A DNA stretch of 64,000 bases, taken from assembly GCF_006716905.1 (NCBI RefSeq), contig NZ_VFPV01000002.1, positions 310,001 through 374,000 of the forward strand, given 5' to 3'. The stretch comes from Acidovorax temperans. Its GTDB lineage: Bacteria; Pseudomonadota; Gammaproteobacteria; Burkholderiales; Burkholderiaceae_C. The notes under the pieces were generated by a model. It saw nothing but the letters and a program-made list of their open reading frames with translations, did no database searches and had not been told where the DNA came from. Position 1 is the first letter of the stretch, and the number at the start of each line of letters is the position of its first letter. This document shows positions 7,710 through 17,374 of the stretch, piece by piece. Made by a program: the position numbers and the translations under genes.

Positions 7710-9094
7710 CCGCTCCGGCTGCCGCCCCGTCAGCGCGCAGCGCTTCGCTGACGCAGCACCTGTTGCTGTGGTCGCTGGGGGCGCTGGTGGCGGTGTGGGG
7801 CAGTTTCGTGTTCATGGGGTACCAGACCGGTGTGCACGAGGCCGATGAGCTGACCGACGGACATTTGGCCAGCGTCGCGTCACTGCTGCTGAATTTGCGG
7901 GCGTTCGAGTCTGTCGAGGGGGTGCATGCCACCCAGCGGGCACCACTGCCCGGCTTGAAGGCACACGACTACCAGCAATCCTTGAGCGTGGTGCAGTGGA
8001 GCGCAGAAGGCCGCGTGGTGGCGGCCAGCGGTTCGGCGCCGGTGCCAAAGTTTGACGAGACAGAAGGGTTTGCCGATCTGAACCTGGGCAGCCCGCCGGT
8101 GGCCTGGCGCAGTTTTTCGCAGTGGAATGCCGATCGCAGTCGCAAAATCATGGTGCTGGTGGCCGTGCGCGAGCGGGACGAGTTGGCCAAGGACATTGCC
8201 GAGCATATGATCGAGCCAGGGCTGTGGCTGCTGCCGGTGGTGGCGCTGGCCCTGGGGTTGGCTTTGCGCCGGGGACTCAAGCCGCTGTACGCCCTGTCAG
8301 ACGATGTGGCTGCGCTGGACCCCACGGCAGACCAGCGTCTGGCCTCTCAGAACGCCTGGAAGGAGTTCGAGTCGGTCGAGGCTTCCATCAACACCTTGCT
8401 GGACCGCCAGCAGGCGGCCATGGCCCGTGAACGCCGACTGGCCAACGAAGTGGCACACGAGCTGCGCACTCCGCTGTCGTCCATTGCGCTGCAGGCCAGT
8501 GCGCTGGGGGGCGAGCTGGCGCCCGAGGCGCAGGCGCAAGCGCTGGACCGCATTCGCCAGGACGCCCTGCGTGCAGGGCATGTGCTCAACCAGATGCTGG
8601 CGTTGGCGCGCGCCAGCCGTGCCGAACTGGACGGCGCCACGGCCAGTGTGGACCTGGCCGCCCTGGCGCGCAACGCGTGTGCCGAATACGCCCAGGCCGC
8701 GTGGCAGCGGGGCGACGAGCTGGAGGTCAGCGCGCCAGACGCGCTCTTGGTGCGAGGCCATCCGGTGCTGCTGGATTTGTTGCTGCGCAACCTGATTGAA
8801 AACGCCCTCAAGCACACCCCTGCGCGCACCCGCATTGCCGTGCAGATGGGCGAGGGCGGTGGGGAGCACGGTGCCTGGCTGCAGGTGTGCGATGACGGCG
8901 CGCGCGTGGTGGCTGCGGGCGATGTGGTGGCCGCAGCGCCGGTCGCGGTGGACAGCCTGCATCTGGGCCATGAAATTGTGGCGCGGGTGGCGCAGGTGCA
9001 CCGGGCCCGTTTTGGCAAGGCCCCGGCACCTGCGCCATTCACCACCTGCTACCGTCTGGATTTCGCACGAGAGTCCCTGCTCACAGCCGGGTAA
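7706..9094 (+). CDS. Sensor histidine kinase
   Basis: The partner of the preceding regulator, 462 aa, starting with GTG at 7706 (GTGA overlap). One membrane helix lies near residues 16-36 and a second near 168-190 ([19 protein letters not shown]), flanking a periplasmic sensor of about 130 residues. The H-box is [16 protein letters not shown] and the N-box [11 protein letters not shown]. The ATP lid is degenerate: the usual DxGxG is DDGARV and the glycine-rich GLGL is reduced to LHLGHEIV. The inducing signal is unknown. Confidence 0.92.
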   Translation: MTAPAAAPSARSASLTQHLLLWSLGALVAVWGSFVFMGYQTGVHEADELTDGHLASVASLLLNLRAFESVEGVHATQRAPLPGLKAHDYQQSLSVVQWSAEGRVVAASGSAPVPKFDETEGFADLNLGSPPVAWRSFSQWNADRSRKIMVLVAVRERDELAKDIAEHMIEPGLWLLPVVALALGLALRRGLKPLYALSDDVAALDPTADQRLASQNAWKEFESVEASINTLLDRQQAAMARERRLANEVAHELRTPLSSIALQASALGGELAPEAQAQALDRIRQDALRAGHVLNQMLALARASRAELDGATASVDLAALARNACAEYAQAAWQRGDELEVSAPDALLVRGHPVLLDLLLRNLIENALKHTPARTRIAVQMGEGGGEHGAWLQVCDDGARVVAAGDVVAAAPVAVDSLHLGHEIVARVAQVHRARFGKAPAPAPFTTCYRLDFARESLLTAG

Positions 9095-9103
9095 AATCGC
9101 GGA

Positions 9104-9128
9104 GTTACCAAGCGGTTACCAACCGCTG
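9104..9128. promoter_or_regulatory. GTTAC-N6-GTTAC pair and palindrome upstream of fba
   Basis: GTTAC at 9104-9108 and 9115-9119, 11 bp apart, is the reverse form of the GTAAC pairs near pyk and the chemoreceptor. The second half-site is embedded in AGCGGTT-ACC-AACCGCT (9111-9127), a perfect 7-bp palindrome arm pair. A TAAAAT -10-like element lies just upstream at 9092-9097, so a bound protein would sit at the start of transcription. Confidence 0.4.
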
Positions 9129-9192
9129 CTTGAAAAATTGCCTGGCCCCGGTGGCCGCGGCGCTCCTACCACCCTCAACGGACCCAACGACC

Positions 9193-10257
9193 ATGCCTCT
9201 CGTCTCCATGCGCGAATTGCTCGACCATGCCGCTATCAACGGCTATGGCATCCCCGCTTTCAACGTGAACAACCTGGAGCAGGTGCAAGCCGTGATGGCC
9301 GCCGCAGACGAAGTGGGCGCACCCGTCATCCTGCAAGCCAGCGCTGGCGCCCGCAAGTACGCGGGTGAGCCCTTCATCAAGCACCTGATCCAGGCTGCGG
9401 TCGAAGCCTTCCCCCACATTCCGCTGGTGATGCACCAAGACCACGGCACCTCGCCCAAGGTCTGCCAGGGCGCCATCGACCTGGGCTTTGGTTCGGTGAT
9501 GATGGACGGCTCGCTGATGGAAGACGGCAAGACACCTTCTTCCTTTGACTACAACGTCGATGTCACCCGTAAGGTGGTGGAAATGGCCCACAAGGTGGGC
9601 GTGACGGTGGAAGGCGAGCTGGGCTGCCTGGGCAACCTCGAAACCGGTGATGCCGGTGAGGAAGACGGCATTGGTGCCGAAGGCAAGTTGGACCACAGCC
9701 AAATGCTGACCGATCCCGAGGAAGCGGCCCAGTTTGTGAAGGCCACCCAGTTGGACGCGCTGGCGATTGCCATCGGCACCAGCCACGGCGCTTACAAGTT
9801 CAGCCGCCCGCCCACAGGTGACATTCTGGCCATCAGCCGCGTCAAGGAAATCCACGCCCGCATCCCCAACACCCACCTGGTGATGCACGGCTCGTCGTCC
9901 GTGCCGCAAGAGCTGCTGGCCATCATCAACCAGTACGGCGGCAAGATGAAGGAAACCTACGGCGTGCCCGTGGCCGAGATCCAGGAAGCCATCAAGCACG
10001 GCGTGCGCAAGATCAACATCGACACCGACATCCGCCTGGCGATGACCGGCGCGGTGCGCAAGTTCCTGTTCGAGAACCCCGACAAGTTCGATGCCCGCGA
10101 ATGGCTCAAGCCTGCCCGCGAAGCGGCCAAGCAGGTTTGCAAGCAGCGCTACCTGGAATTTGGCTGCGAAGGCCAGGGCTCCAAGATCAAGGGCCTGAGC
10201 CTGCAAACCATTGCCGCACAGTACGCATCCGGCGCGCTTGCCCAAGTGGTGAACTGA
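9193..10257 (+). CDS. fba: Fructose-bisphosphate aldolase, class II
   Basis: A zinc-dependent aldolase that splits fructose 1,6-bisphosphate into two triose phosphates, and runs in reverse in gluconeogenesis; 354 aa, close to the Calvin-cycle subtype (CbbA) common in betaproteobacteria. The start region [19 protein letters not shown] is typical, which decides for 9193 over an upstream extension. Zinc ligands are in [26 protein letters not shown] and LVMHGSSS, and the substrate loop is INIDTDIR. It is followed by a strong terminator and stands alone between the sensor kinase and pntA. Confidence 0.96.
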   Translation: MPLVSMRELLDHAAINGYGIPAFNVNNLEQVQAVMAAADEVGAPVILQASAGARKYAGEPFIKHLIQAAVEAFPHIPLVMHQDHGTSPKVCQGAIDLGFGSVMMDGSLMEDGKTPSSFDYNVDVTRKVVEMAHKVGVTVEGELGCLGNLETGDAGEEDGIGAEGKLDHSQMLTDPEEAAQFVKATQLDALAIAIGTSHGAYKFSRPPTGDILAISRVKEIHARIPNTHLVMHGSSSVPQELLAIINQYGGKMKETYGVPVAEIQEAIKHGVRKINIDTDIRLAMTGAVRKFLFENPDKFDAREWLKPAREAAKQVCKQRYLEFGCEGQGSKIKGLSLQTIAAQYASGALAQVVN

Positions 10258-10278
10258 CCACCGCCACGCTCTGCGTTC

Positions 10279-10315
10279 AGCGCCCCGCCACTTGAAGTGG
10301 CGGGGCGCTTTTTTT
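10279..10315 (+). terminator. Rho-independent terminator of fba
   Basis: A perfect 14-bp stem (10279-10292 with 10296-10309) closed by a 3-nt loop and followed by a run of seven T. It lies 22 bp after the aldolase stop. Confidence 0.92.
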
Positions 10316-10853
10316 CGTGCAGCTGCTGCGGCGAAAGCCCGTTCCCCCTCGGTCTGTCTGGAGGGTGACGCTCGCATCAGCAAAACGCGACGGTGATAAG
10401 TATTTCTTCATGTAAGCTCATAGTCAGCTTTTTCGACAGTCCGTCTGAAAGTGGGTTCGGCGGATGTTTCACCACTTGGATGGAGTGTCGGTGCGAACCA
10501 TGATCACGGATGCTTTGAAAGAAACTCTGCGCTGCAGTCTGGCCAGTTATCGGATGATTGACGCCATTTCGTACAAAGTCATACCGCTTCATGTTTTCCA
10601 TGGTTCTGCAGCTCTGCGGTGTTTATTTAGCGCCGGAACTCGCACCGCATCGAGGGAACATGGGTGTCCCCGTGATCAAGTGGTAATGCCCATGAACTGA
10701 ACGATGGCTGACTGCTCGTGCCAGGAGAACCGTGCCGGCTGCGGCAAGGTGCATCGCCAAGTATCAAGCGCTTGACACACCTTGCTAGCGCCGGACTGCT
10801 CCCTCCCAGGCTGGTAGTCCTGAATAACGATTTCAAAACTTGAGGAGATCCCC
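10316..10853. other. 538-bp non-coding stretch before pntA
   Basis: Noticeably less GC-rich than its neighbours. Short open frames on both strands (10464-10700 plus, 10377-10601 minus) have no family resemblance and poor starts. A TTGACA hexamer at 10772-10777 could be a -35 for pntA but has no clear -10 at the right distance. A strong ribosome site (GAGGAGA) directly precedes pntA. A small RNA or a long leader is possible but unproven. Confidence 0.5.
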
Positions 10854-12458
10854 ATGGAGACAAGTCCGACGTTACAGCCGCAGCGCATTGGCGTGCCGCG
10901 TGAAACCTTCCCTGGCGAAAAACGCGTGGCCACCGTGCCCGATGTGGTGGAGAAGCTGATCAAGCTGGGCTTTGCCGTCACCGTGGAGTCCGGGGCCGGA
11001 GATGCCGCCAATTTCAGCGACGACGCCTACCGCGCTGCGGGCGCGCAAATCGCTGGCGACGCGGCGGCTTTGTGGGCTGCGTCAGACATCGTTTTCAAGG
11101 TGCGCCCGCCCAGCAGCGAGGAAGTGGCGCTGATGCGCGAGGGCACCACCCTCATCGACTTCATCTGGCCTGCCCAGAACCCCGATCTGATGCAGCAGCT
11201 GGCCGCCAAGAAGGCCACGGTGCTGGCCATCGACTGCCTGCCCCGCACTTTGAGCCGCGCTCAGAAGATGGACGCGCTCACCTCCACCGCTGGGGTCAGT
11301 GGTTATCGCGCCGTGATCGAGGCGGCCAATGCCTTCGGCCGGTTCTTCAACGGCCAGATCACCGCCGCAGGCAAGGTGCCACCGGCCAAGGTGTTCATTG
11401 CAGGCGCTGGCGTGGCGGGTCTTGCCGCCATCGGCACCGCTGCCAACCTGGGCGCCATCGTGCGCGCCAACGACACGCGCGCCGAGGTGGCCGATCAGGT
11501 CAAGTCGCTGGGCGGCGAGTTCGTCAAGGTGGACTACGAGGAAGAAGGCTCGGGCGGCGGCGGCTATGCCAAGGTCATGAGCGAAGGCTTCCAGGCCGCG
11601 CAGCGCAAGATGTACGCCGAGCAGGCCAAGGACGCCGACATCATCATCACCACCGCGCTGATCCCCGGCAAACCCGCGCCCAAGCTCATCACCGCTGAGA
11701 TGGTGCAGAGCATGAAGCCCGGCAGCGTGATTGTGGACATGGCCGCCGAGCAGGGCGGCAACTGCGAGCTGACCGTGCCCGGCGAGGCCGTGGTGCGCCA
11801 TGGCGTGACCATCATCGGCTACACCGACCTGGCCTCGCGCCTGGCCAAGCAGTCGTCCACGCTGTACGCCACCAACCTGCTGCGCCTGACCGAAGAGCTG
11901 TGCAAGGCCAAGGACGGTGTGGCCGTGGTCAACATGGAAGACGACGCGATCCGTGGCCTCACCGTGGTCAAGGACGGCGCCATCACCTGGCCCGCCCCGC
12001 CCCTCAAGCAGACACCGGCGCCCGCGCCCAAGGCAGCGGCCCCGGTGGTTGAAAAGAAATCGAGCCATGGCCACGGCACGGGCGCGCCCATGTCCGCCAA
12101 GACGCTGACCATCGTTTTTGCCGTGATGGCCGTGCTGTTCTGGGCCGTCGGCGCCTATGCGCCCGTGGCCTTCCTGGGGCACTTCACGGTGTTCGTGCTG
12201 GCCTGCTTCATCGGCTACATGGTGGTGTGGAACGTCACGCCCGCGCTGCACACGCCGCTGATGAGCGTGACCAACGCCATCTCCAGCATCATCGCCATCG
12301 GCGCGCTGGTGCAGATTGCGCCGCCCGATGCGGGGGTAAACGGACGGCCTGACGGGCTCATCCTGTGGCTGGCCTTTGCGGCCCTGGTGCTCACGGCCAT
12401 CAACATGTTCGGCGGCTTTGCAGTCACGCGCCGCATGCTGGCCATGTTCCGCAAGTAA
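10854..12458 (+). CDS. pntA: NAD(P) transhydrogenase subunit alpha
   Basis: One half of the proton-pumping transhydrogenase that moves hydride between NADH and NADP+ at the inner membrane. At 534 aa it contains both the NAD-binding domain ([18 protein letters not shown]; nucleotide fold [20 protein letters not shown]) and the C-terminal membrane segments (about residues 415-525, four helices), as in the fused PntA of enterobacteria. An Ala/Pro-rich linker joins them. pntB follows after 35 bp, so they form an operon. Confidence 0.96.
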   Translation: METSPTLQPQRIGVPRETFPGEKRVATVPDVVEKLIKLGFAVTVESGAGDAANFSDDAYRAAGAQIAGDAAALWAASDIVFKVRPPSSEEVALMREGTTLIDFIWPAQNPDLMQQLAAKKATVLAIDCLPRTLSRAQKMDALTSTAGVSGYRAVIEAANAFGRFFNGQITAAGKVPPAKVFIAGAGVAGLAAIGTAANLGAIVRANDTRAEVADQVKSLGGEFVKVDYEEEGSGGGGYAKVMSEGFQAAQRKMYAEQAKDADIIITTALIPGKPAPKLITAEMVQSMKPGSVIVDMAAEQGGNCELTVPGEAVVRHGVTIIGYTDLASRLAKQSSTLYATNLLRLTEELCKAKDGVAVVNMEDDAIRGLTVVKDGAITWPAPPLKQTPAPAPKAAAPVVEKKSSHGHGTGAPMSAKTLTIVFAVMAVLFWAVGAYAPVAFLGHFTVFVLACFIGYMVVWNVTPALHTPLMSVTNAISSIIAIGALVQIAPPDAGVNGRPDGLILWLAFAALVLTAINMFGGFAVTRRMLAMFRK

Positions 12459-12493
12459 TCCGATAACGACAAGAACAACGAGGAGCACAGAAC

Positions 12494-13906
12494 ATGTCCC
12501 AAAGTCTCGCTACCGTCGCCTACCTGGGCGCGGCCATTTTGTTCATCCTGAGCCTGGGTGGGCTTTCCAATCCTGAAACCTCCCGCCGGGGCAATCTGTT
12601 CGGCATGGTCGGCATGGCGCTGGCTGTGCTGGCCACCGTGTTTGGCCCACGCGTGAGCCCTGCTGGCGTTGCCTGGATTGTGGGCGCACTGGTCATTGGC
12701 GGCGGCATTGGCCTCTATGCGGCCAAGGTCGTCAAGATGACGCAGATGCCCGAGCTGGTTGCGCTCATGCACAGCCTGGTGGGCCTGGCGGCCTGCCTGG
12801 TGGGGTTTGCCAGCTATGTCGATACCTCCATCCAGCTGCAGGGCGCGGAAAAGATCATCCACGAGGTGGAGATTTACGTCGGCATCCTGATCGGCGCGGT
12901 CACCTTCAGCGGCTCGCTGGTTGCCTTTGGCAAGCTCAACGGCAAGATCGGCGGCAAGCCACTACTGCTGCCCGGCCGCCACTGGCTCAACCTGGTGGCG
13001 CTGCTGGTAGTGATCTGGTTTGGCCGTGAGTTCCTGCGCGCGGAGACCATCGAGCAAGGTATGGTGCCGCTGATGGTGATGACGGCGATTGCGCTGCTGT
13101 TCGGCATCCACATGGTCATGGCCATTGGCGGGGCCGACATGCCGGTGGTGGTGTCCATGCTCAACAGCTACTCGGGCTGGGCGGCGGCGGCCACGGGCTT
13201 CATGCTCAGCAATGACCTGCTCATCGTGACCGGTGCGCTGGTAGGTTCCTCGGGTGCGATCCTGAGCTACATCATGTGCAACGCGATGAACCGCAACTTC
13301 ATCAGCGTGATTGCCGGGGGCTTTGGCTCCGGTGCTGGCGCGCCCGCCAAGAAGGGAGACGCCACCGAACCGCAGGGCGAAGTGGTGCCCGTGGCCGCCG
13401 CCGAGACGGCCGAGCTGCTGCGCGATGCCAAGAGCGTGATCATCGTTCCCGGCTATGGCATGGCGGTGGCCCAGGCGCAGCACACGGTCAACGACATTGT
13501 GAAGACCTTGCGCGACAAGGGCGTGCAGGTGCGCTTTGCTATCCACCCGGTGGCGGGCCGCATGCCCGGCCACATGAACGTGCTGCTGGCCGAGGCCAAG
13601 GTGCCTTACGACATCGTGATGGAGATGGACGAGATCAACGAGGACTTCCCGGACACCGACGTGGCCATCGTCATCGGCGCCAACGACATCGTGAACCCCG
13701 CCGCGCAGGACGACCCCACCAGCCCCATCGCCGGCATGCCGGTGCTGGAGGTGTGGAAGGCCAAGACCTCCATCGTGATGAAGCGCTCGATGGCGTCGGG
13801 TTATGCCGGAGTAGACAACCCCTTGTTCTACAAGGAAAACAACCGCATGCTCTTCGGCGATGCCAAGAAAATGCTGGACGAGGTGCTCGCAGCGCTCAAA
13901 GCCTGA
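12494..13906 (+). CDS. pntB: NAD(P) transhydrogenase subunit beta
   Basis: The membrane and NADP(H)-binding half of transhydrogenase, 470 aa. Eight to nine membrane helices fill roughly residues 1-260. They are followed by the soluble domain with the NADP fold ([18 protein letters not shown]) and conserved [41 protein letters not shown] and [16 protein letters not shown]. It sits in one transcript with pntA. A hairpin AGCAC-GGTC-GTGCT follows about 25 bp after the stop but lacks a T-run. Confidence 0.96.
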   Translation: MSQSLATVAYLGAAILFILSLGGLSNPETSRRGNLFGMVGMALAVLATVFGPRVSPAGVAWIVGALVIGGGIGLYAAKVVKMTQMPELVALMHSLVGLAACLVGFASYVDTSIQLQGAEKIIHEVEIYVGILIGAVTFSGSLVAFGKLNGKIGGKPLLLPGRHWLNLVALLVVIWFGREFLRAETIEQGMVPLMVMTAIALLFGIHMVMAIGGADMPVVVSMLNSYSGWAAAATGFMLSNDLLIVTGALVGSSGAILSYIMCNAMNRNFISVIAGGFGSGAGAPAKKGDATEPQGEVVPVAAAETAELLRDAKSVIIVPGYGMAVAQAQHTVNDIVKTLRDKGVQVRFAIHPVAGRMPGHMNVLLAEAKVPYDIVMEMDEINEDFPDTDVAIVIGANDIVNPAAQDDPTSPIAGMPVLEVWKAKTSIVMKRSMASGYAGVDNPLFYKENNRMLFGDAKKMLDEVLAALKA

Positions 13907-13996
13907 CGGGCATAATCCGATCTCAGGAAAAGCACGGTCGTGCTGAAAATGACTGTGCTGTCCGGGCCCCAGAAAAACTTTTCAGGAGACAAATAA

Positions 13997-15676
13997 ATGA
14001 CCGACCGCCCCTGGCTGGCTGCTTACCCCCAAGGCGTTCCCGCAGACATTGACCCCACGCAGTACGCCTCTTTGGTCGCGTTGATGGATGAGGCTTTCCG
14101 CCAATACGCAGACCGCGTGGCCTACAGCTTCATGGGCAAGGACATCAGCTTTGCGCAGACCGATACGCTCAGCCGTGCGTTTGCCGCCTACCTGCAAGGC
14201 CTGGGCCTGGTCAAGGGTGACCGCGTGGCCATCATGATGCCCAACGTGCCCCAGTACCCCGTGGTGGTGGCCGCTGTGCTGCGCGCAGGCTTTGTGGTGG
14301 TCAATGTCAACCCGCTGTACACCCCGCGCGAGCTGGAGCACCAGCTCAAGGACTCCGGCTCCAAGGCCATCGTCATCATCGAGAACTTTGCCAGCACGCT
14401 GCAAAGCTGCATTGCCAACACGCCTGTCAAGCATGTGGTGCTGTGCGCCATGGGCGACCAGTTGGGTTTCCTCAAGGGCATGCTGGTCAACTACGTGGTG
14501 CGCAACGTCAAGAAGCTGGTGCCTGAATACAGCCTGCCCGGCGCCGTGCGCTTCAACGACGCGATTGCCAAGGGCCAGCGCGGCACGTTCAAGCCGGTGG
14601 ACATCAAGCCCGATGACATCGCGCTGCTGCAATACACCGGTGGCACCACCGGCGTGAGCAAGGGCGCGGTGCTGCTGCACCGCAACGTGATTGCCAACGT
14701 GCTGCAGGCCGAGGCCTGGAACGAGCCAGTGATGAAGTCGCTGCCCGCGGGCGAGCAGCCCACCAGCATTTGCGCCCTGCCGCTGTACCACATCTTCGCC
14801 TTCACGGTGAACATGATGCTGGGCATGCGCACCGGCGGCAAAGTCATCCTCATCCCCAATCCGCGCGACCTGCCTGCGGTGCTCAAGGAGCTGTCCAAGC
14901 ACACCTTCCACAGCTTCCCGGCGGTGAACACGCTGTTCAACGGCCTGGCCAACCACCCGGACTTCAACACCGTCAACTGGAAGAACCTGCGGGTTTCGGT
15001 GGGCGGTGGCATGGCGGTGCAAGGCGCCGTGGCCAAGCTCTGGCTGGAAAAGACGGGTTGCCCCATCTGCGAAGGCTACGGCCTGTCGGAGACCTCGCCC
15101 ATCGTCAGCTGCAACCCCGTGACGGCCAAGGAATTCACGGGCACCATCGGTGTGCCGCTGCCCAGCACCTTCATGAAGCTGCTGGACGACGATGGCCGCG
15201 AAGTCACCACCCTGGGCCAGTCGGGCGAAATCGCCATCAAGGGCCCGCAGGTCATGGCGGGCTACTGGCAGCGCCCTGACGAAACCGCCAAGGTCATGAC
15301 CGAGGACGGCTACTTCAAGTCGGGCGACGTGGGCGTGATGGATGCGCGCGGCTACTTCAAGATCGTGGACCGCAAGAAGGACATGGTGCTGGTCAGCGGC
15401 TTCAACGTTTACCCCAACGAGGTCGAAGAAGTGGTGGCCGACATGCCTGGCGTGCTGGAATGCGCCGTGGTGGGCGTACCCGACGAAAAGACGGGCGAGG
15501 CGGTGAAGCTCGTGATCGTCAAAAAAGACCCCGCCCTCACCGAAGCCCAGGTCAAGGAATACTGCAAGGCCAACCTCACGGGCTACAAGCAGCCCAAGGT
15601 GATCGAGTTCCGCACCGAACTGCCCAAGACCCCCGTGGGCAAGATCCTGCGTAGGGAGCTGCGCGACAAGAAGTGA
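13997..15676 (+). CDS. fadD: Long-chain fatty acid-CoA ligase
   Basis: Activates fatty acids to acyl-CoA through an acyl-AMP intermediate; 559 aa, FadD length. The AMP-binding P-loop is YTGGTTGVSKGAVL (about residues 213-226). EGYGLSETSP, YFKSGDVGVMDARGYFKIVDRKKDM and the hinge to the small C-terminal domain are present, as is the catalytic lysine region KTPVGKILRRELR near the end. The start at 13997 has an AGGAGAC ribosome site. A pair of 61-bp direct repeats begins at its stop codon, and IS copy A follows. Confidence 0.92.
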   Translation: MTDRPWLAAYPQGVPADIDPTQYASLVALMDEAFRQYADRVAYSFMGKDISFAQTDTLSRAFAAYLQGLGLVKGDRVAIMMPNVPQYPVVVAAVLRAGFVVVNVNPLYTPRELEHQLKDSGSKAIVIIENFASTLQSCIANTPVKHVVLCAMGDQLGFLKGMLVNYVVRNVKKLVPEYSLPGAVRFNDAIAKGQRGTFKPVDIKPDDIALLQYTGGTTGVSKGAVLLHRNVIANVLQAEAWNEPVMKSLPAGEQPTSICALPLYHIFAFTVNMMLGMRTGGKVILIPNPRDLPAVLKELSKHTFHSFPAVNTLFNGLANHPDFNTVNWKNLRVSVGGGMAVQGAVAKLWLEKTGCPICEGYGLSETSPIVSCNPVTAKEFTGTIGVPLPSTFMKLLDDDGREVTTLGQSGEIAIKGPQVMAGYWQRPDETAKVMTEDGYFKSGDVGVMDARGYFKIVDRKKDMVLVSGFNVYPNEVEEVVADMPGVLECAVVGVPDEKTGEAVKLVIVKKDPALTEAQVKEYCKANLTGYKQPKVIEFRTELPKTPVGKILRRELRDKK

Positions 15677-15828
15677 CCCGAAGGGGCACTTCTTGCGGCG
15701 AAGGCTCATGTTGCGCAGCAACGTGAAGCGCAGCGGCCGAAGCCACAAGCCCCAGCGTGCCTTTTCCACCCGAAGGGGCGCTTCTTGCGGCGAAGGCTCA
15801 TGTTGCGCAGCAACGTGAAGCGCAGCGG
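15676..15828 (+). repeat. Two 61-bp direct repeats after fadD
   Basis: Copies at 15676-15736 and 15768-15828 differ at one base and are separated by 31 bp. Each contains TTGCGGCGAAGGCTCATG and ends in GTGAAGCGCAGCGG. The first begins at the last base of the fadD stop codon. Confidence 0.9.
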
Positions 15829-15867
15829 CTCATCGCTTGACAAGAGAAACGGCCCCATCGGGGCAAT

Positions 15868-15899
15868 GCCGCTCAGTTAAGTCTGAGCGGCATTTTTTT
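15868..15899 (+). terminator. Terminator carried at the 3' end of IS copy A
   Basis: Perfect 9-bp stem GCCGCTCAG / CTGAGCGGC with a 6-nt loop and seven T. It reads into the IS from the fadD side, overlaps the transposase stop codon, and so replaces the host terminator that the insertion split. Confidence 0.85.
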
Positions 15900-17204
15900 G
15901 ACGGGATACTGGGTCTTGGTCATACGAACCTCACGCGGATACCGCCTGTGGGATCTGCGAGGCGGCAGCACGAAGCGGCGGATGTTCTTTCTCATGGCCG
16001 CAAGCTTGGCCGGGATGGCCCCAGGGGTGTGTGATCCTGAACTCCACAGCCACTCATCCACGATGTAGCGCAGCGCCGTGATGAAGCTGATGCGACAGGG
16101 CTGCACTTTGGCCTCGTCTGCGATGCGCGTGATCTCCAAGCGGATCAGGTTGTACATCAGCAAGGTTGCCCACAGCTCTTGCTTGACCCCATCGGGTTGC
16201 TGGCTGCGCAACGTCATCGCCTGGCCCAGCATGTCCGTCTTCATCTCTCCATAGGCCAGCTCAATCTCCCAGCGTTCGTGGTACAGCGCGAACACCTCCT
16301 CGGCCTTGTAGCGTGCCGGATCCATCAGGGACGTGAACAAGGTTCTGGGTTTGCCATCGAGTTCACGGGTGATGGCGCGCACCTCCCACGTGAGCGGCAA
16401 GCCGGGGTCTTTCTTGCGAGCTTGGGGCGAGACCTTCATGCGCAAGCTCACATCGCCAGGGCCATGCGTTTGCACCACCTCGCCCCTGAGTCCGGCACGC
16501 GCAGGGATCAGCCAGTGACGTCCCTGGCGGTGTTGCAGCGGCCACAGCAGACTTGCCGAGTAAAACCCTTTGTCCACAATCACCAGCGAGTCAGGCGGCA
16601 ACTTCGGCCACAAGCGTTCAGCCAATGCGTACTCACTGGTGTCGTAGGCATCCAGGCTGGCATCTACCAATAAACGAGCTCTGGCATCGAGCAAGCAGGC
16701 CATGCGCACCAGGGGGAAGGGACTTTGGTGGTCTGCGTGGTTGCGCTGGCAACCAAAGTGCTGGCGGTTGTCTTGTGTGTCGGGGGTACGCCAGACCACG
16801 CCATCCAATGCGTACAGCGCCAAGCCTTGCCAGCGGTGGCGAGCGGCCTGCTGGTGCGCCCAATGGGCAGCAGTGTGGCGAAACAGCCATTGCAGGGGCT
16901 CACTGCCCAGCCGTTGGCGCGCCTGGCTCAGCGCGCTGGAGCTGATGGGTTCATTGTGCTGCCCAGGCAGTGCCAGCTCCAGTACCTCGGCCACGTTCAC
17001 GATGGAGCGGTCTCTAAGCAAGGCCACACCCAATACCAGCCAAAGTGCCTGCTCCATGGGCAGTCGCCGCTTGCGCAGCGTGGCTACACCCGTCATCTGC
17101 AAGGCCTGTTCAATCCACTGCTGGGGTATGTTGCTTTGAACGACACCCCATTGTTCGGGGCTCGCAAACTCATGGGTATCGTTCAGGTACTCTTGCAGCA
17201 GCAT
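15873..17204 (-). CDS. IS4-family transposase (copy A)
   Basis: A 443-aa DDE transposase identical to those of copies B and C. The N-terminal region (about 1-110) is the IS4 N-terminal domain with a repeat-binding role. Catalytic residues are Asp in YALDGVVWRTPD, Asp in LVIVDKGFYS, and Glu in the IS4 signature Y-x2-R-x3-E-x6-K seen in YHERWEIELAYGEMK. The frame is intact and the ATG lies 101 bp inside the IS end, downstream of an inward-facing terminator hairpin, so transcription depends on a promoter inside the IS. Confidence 0.96.
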   Translation of the reverse strand: MLLQEYLNDTHEFASPEQWGVVQSNIPQQWIEQALQMTGVATLRKRRLPMEQALWLVLGVALLRDRSIVNVAEVLELALPGQHNEPISSSALSQARQRLGSEPLQWLFRHTAAHWAHQQAARHRWQGLALYALDGVVWRTPDTQDNRQHFGCQRNHADHQSPFPLVRMACLLDARARLLVDASLDAYDTSEYALAERLWPKLPPDSLVIVDKGFYSASLLWPLQHRQGRHWLIPARAGLRGEVVQTHGPGDVSLRMKVSPQARKKDPGLPLTWEVRAITRELDGKPRTLFTSLMDPARYKAEEVFALYHERWEIELAYGEMKTDMLGQAMTLRSQQPDGVKQELWATLLMYNLIRLEITRIADEAKVQPCRISFITALRYIVDEWLWSSGSHTPGAIPAKLAAMRKNIRRFVLPPRRSHRRYPREVRMTKTQYPVKKMPLRLN

Positions 17205-17374
17205 TGGCTATCGCTTGACCTCTATGGCCAAAGCTCAATTGATCAAGCCTGCACTGTACAAACAACAAAGACCCCGAAGGGCCTTTGCTTAACTTACTGG
17301 CATTGCCCCATCGGGGCCGTTTTTCACGGGGACAGCGCCGCAGGTGTCAGAGTGGATGCTGGACAATCCAGCAC

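Larger units (their letters stand above)
15864..17305 (-). mobile_element. IS4-family insertion sequence, copy A
   Basis: 1442 bp with imperfect terminal inverted repeats CAATGCCGCTCAGTTAAG and CAATGCCAGTAAGTTAAG, flanked by an exact 11-bp duplication CCCCATCGGGG (15853-15863 and 17306-17316). Removing the IS and one duplicate restores ACGGCCCC-ATC-GGGGCCGT followed by TTTT, a classic terminator hairpin. The IS holds an inward-facing terminator hairpin at each end (15868-15899, and 17267-17286 on the minus strand). It has the same length and transposase as copies B and C. Confidence 0.96.

Noticed and set aside
10464-10700. 78-aa open frame before pntA
   Set aside because: Basic, irregular composition, no ribosome site and no family resemblance; the opposite strand has an equally poor frame.
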